This document shows positions 24,723 to 25,552 of a stretch of 25,552 nucleotides of DNA, piece after piece (position 1 is the first letter of the stretch; each line of letters opens with the position of its first letter). The position numbers were made by a program, and so were the translations under genes. Where the stretch lies: NCBI GenBank assembly GCA_900552115.1, contig URYP01000023.1, positions 1 through 25,552 on the forward strand, in the 5' to 3' direction. This stretch comes from an uncultured Oscillospiraceae bacterium (GTDB lineage: Bacteria > Bacillota > Clostridia > Oscillospirales > Acutalibacteraceae). The notes beneath the pieces were generated by a model, which did not search any database, was not told where the DNA came from, and saw nothing but the letters and a program-made list of their open reading frames with translations.

Positions 24723-25552
24723 TCAGCGATCGGATATAGGCGGCAACGCCATGTCTTGCTGGTACAGGTCATACACCGCTTTGAGATTATCCCGGGCATC
24801 CGTAAAAGCCTGCACCACGGCTGGTTCAAAGTAAACGCCGCTATGCTCCTGTATATAGGAAAAGGCGTGTTCAAAGCTCCAGGTCTTTTTATAAATACGC
24901 GGAGAAGTCAGGGCGTCGAAAACATCCGCCACCGAAGCAATTTTGGCTTCCAGACATATGTCGTCCCGCTTCAGACCCAGATAGCCGGTGCCATCGATAC
25001 GTTCGTGATGCTCATGGGCAATGCGGGCCGCCATCTGCACAAAGGCATCCGGTGACCCATTCAGCATATGGAATCCATACTGGTTATGCCGCCGAATTTC
25101 CTGAAACTCCGTATCGGTCAGCGGACCGGTCTTAAACAGGATTTCATCCGGGATGCACACCTTGCCGATATCGTGCAAAAGAGACGCGTCGGCAATAGCG
25201 GCGGCTTTTTCCTCTCCCAGCCCCATTTTCAAAGCTACAATCCTTACATATTCCGCCACATGAAGCAGATGGTGATTGGGGCCGTCGCACTTATCCCGTA
25301 TGATATCCACAGCCAGACCACCCATATCGATCCGGCCGTCCAGCTGGGTATAAACCAGACCGTAATTGCCGCCGTCTTCTACCGGCGGCAGCGCCTGCGT
25401 TTGGGACTCTTCCGCAACCGCCGCCCCAGTCGCCATCCGGGGTTCCACCCCTGCGGCCCGGCCGGGACAGGAAGCGGCGACGATCCGCCCGTTTGGGCTG
25501 GCCCGCAATGCATCCATTGCCGTCCCGGCGGCGGCGAGCATAGCCGCCGCCC
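24723..25552 (-). CDS. HD-GYP domain c-di-GMP phosphodiesterase, 5' end probably missing
   Basis: The frame stays open to the window edge, so the true start may lie outside. An in-frame ATG at 25541 has no ribosome site and is followed by an Ala-rich stretch without domain similarity. Counting from that ATG, the HD-GYP domain spans about 75-260: H123-D124 in LLHDIGK, HEHHERIDGTGYL (178-188), SVADVFDALTSPR and a C-terminal FEPAVVQAF. The GYP signature reads GYL, a tolerated change in some members. It should hydrolyse c-di-GMP, opposing the GGDEF proteins in this window, and it lies 18 bp before pelD in the same direction. The usual upstream sensor or receiver domain cannot be seen. Confidence 0.88.
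   Translation of the reverse strand, partial: AAAMLAAAGTAMDALRASPNGRIVAASCPGRAAGVEPRMATGAAVAEESQTQALPPVEDGGNYGLVYTQLDGRIDMGGLAVDIIRDKCDGPNHHLLHVAEYVRIVALKMGLGEEKAAAIADASLLHDIGKVCIPDEILFKTGPLTDTEFQEIRRHNQYGFHMLNGSPDAFVQMAARIAHEHHERIDGTGYLGLKRDDICLEAKIASVADVFDALTSPRIYKKTWSFEHAFSYIQEHSGVYFEPAVVQAFTDARDNLKAVYDLYQQDMALPPISDR

Noticed and set aside
1..25552. CRISPR arrays, tRNA/rRNA genes, transposases, integrases, phage genes
   Set aside because: I saw no regular spaced repeats, no cloverleaf-like segments and no protein matching these families on either strand.
11484..25552. pelB, pelC or other outer-membrane export genes
   Set aside because: None present; expected for a Gram-positive Pel-type operon.

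Overview
The window reads as part of the genome of a Gram-positive gut-type Clostridia member (Oscillospiraceae/Butyricicoccaceae-like is my guess). The support is strong AGGAGG ribosome sites, lipoproteins with lipoboxes, a Na+-type ATP synthase c subunit, a DacF-type carboxypeptidase, and a Pel-type polysaccharide operon without the outer-membrane genes pelB and pelC. Almost every gene is on the minus strand; the one clear exception is a cardiolipin synthase.

Region 1 (1-3,040, minus): the start of an F1Fo ATP synthase operon in the order atpZ-like, atpI-like, atpB, atpE, atpF, atpH (cut by the left edge), with a recognisable promoter at 3,012-3,040. The c subunit carries two carboxylates in the ion site. 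The atpE-atpF gap holds a roughly 100-bp imperfect palindrome that looks like a dispersed repeat. Region 2 (3,041-5,114): a small P-loop protein with its own promoter and terminator, then an ORF that joins half of an EamA transporter to a DacF-type carboxypeptidase lacking its signal peptide and SxxK motif. The join sits in a short stretch that fits both families, so I suspect an assembly chimera. If so, the left 4.8 kb and the right 20.7 kb may not be neighbours, or may not even come from the same genome.

Region 3 (5,115-9,775): two cyclic-di-GMP-linked signalling genes. One is a 1,147-residue PAS-PAS-PAS-GGDEF-GAF-HisKA-HATPase-REC hybrid kinase. The other is a Cys-containing PAS-GGDEF diguanylate cyclase whose leader can fold into a long hairpin followed by a U-run. 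Divergent from these is the plus-strand cardiolipin synthase, with a near-consensus promoter.

Region 4 (11,484-25,552, minus): a tightly packed operon with many overlapping or nearly touching genes. It begins with an HD-GYP phosphodiesterase, followed by pelD, pelE, a pelA-type deacetylase, pelF and pelG (the Gram-positive Pel order). It then continues with five genes outside the core Pel set: a CotH-kinase lipoprotein, a VTC (polyphosphate polymerase-type) protein, a DUF4956 membrane protein, a DUF4874/DUF4832 lipoprotein with a glycosidase-like Glu pair, and a ComEC-like metallo-beta-lactamase lipoprotein.

How they may work together (inference): the GGDEF proteins make and the HD-GYP protein degrades c-di-GMP. 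PelD, which keeps an RxxD inhibitory-site motif next to a dead GGDEF motif, senses it and switches on the PelF/PelG polymerase-exporter. The deacetylase modifies the product. The CotH-VTC-DUF4956-DUF4832-MBL block adds a membrane/surface phosphotransfer and glycan-processing module of unknown chemistry. That block is the most interesting part of the window.
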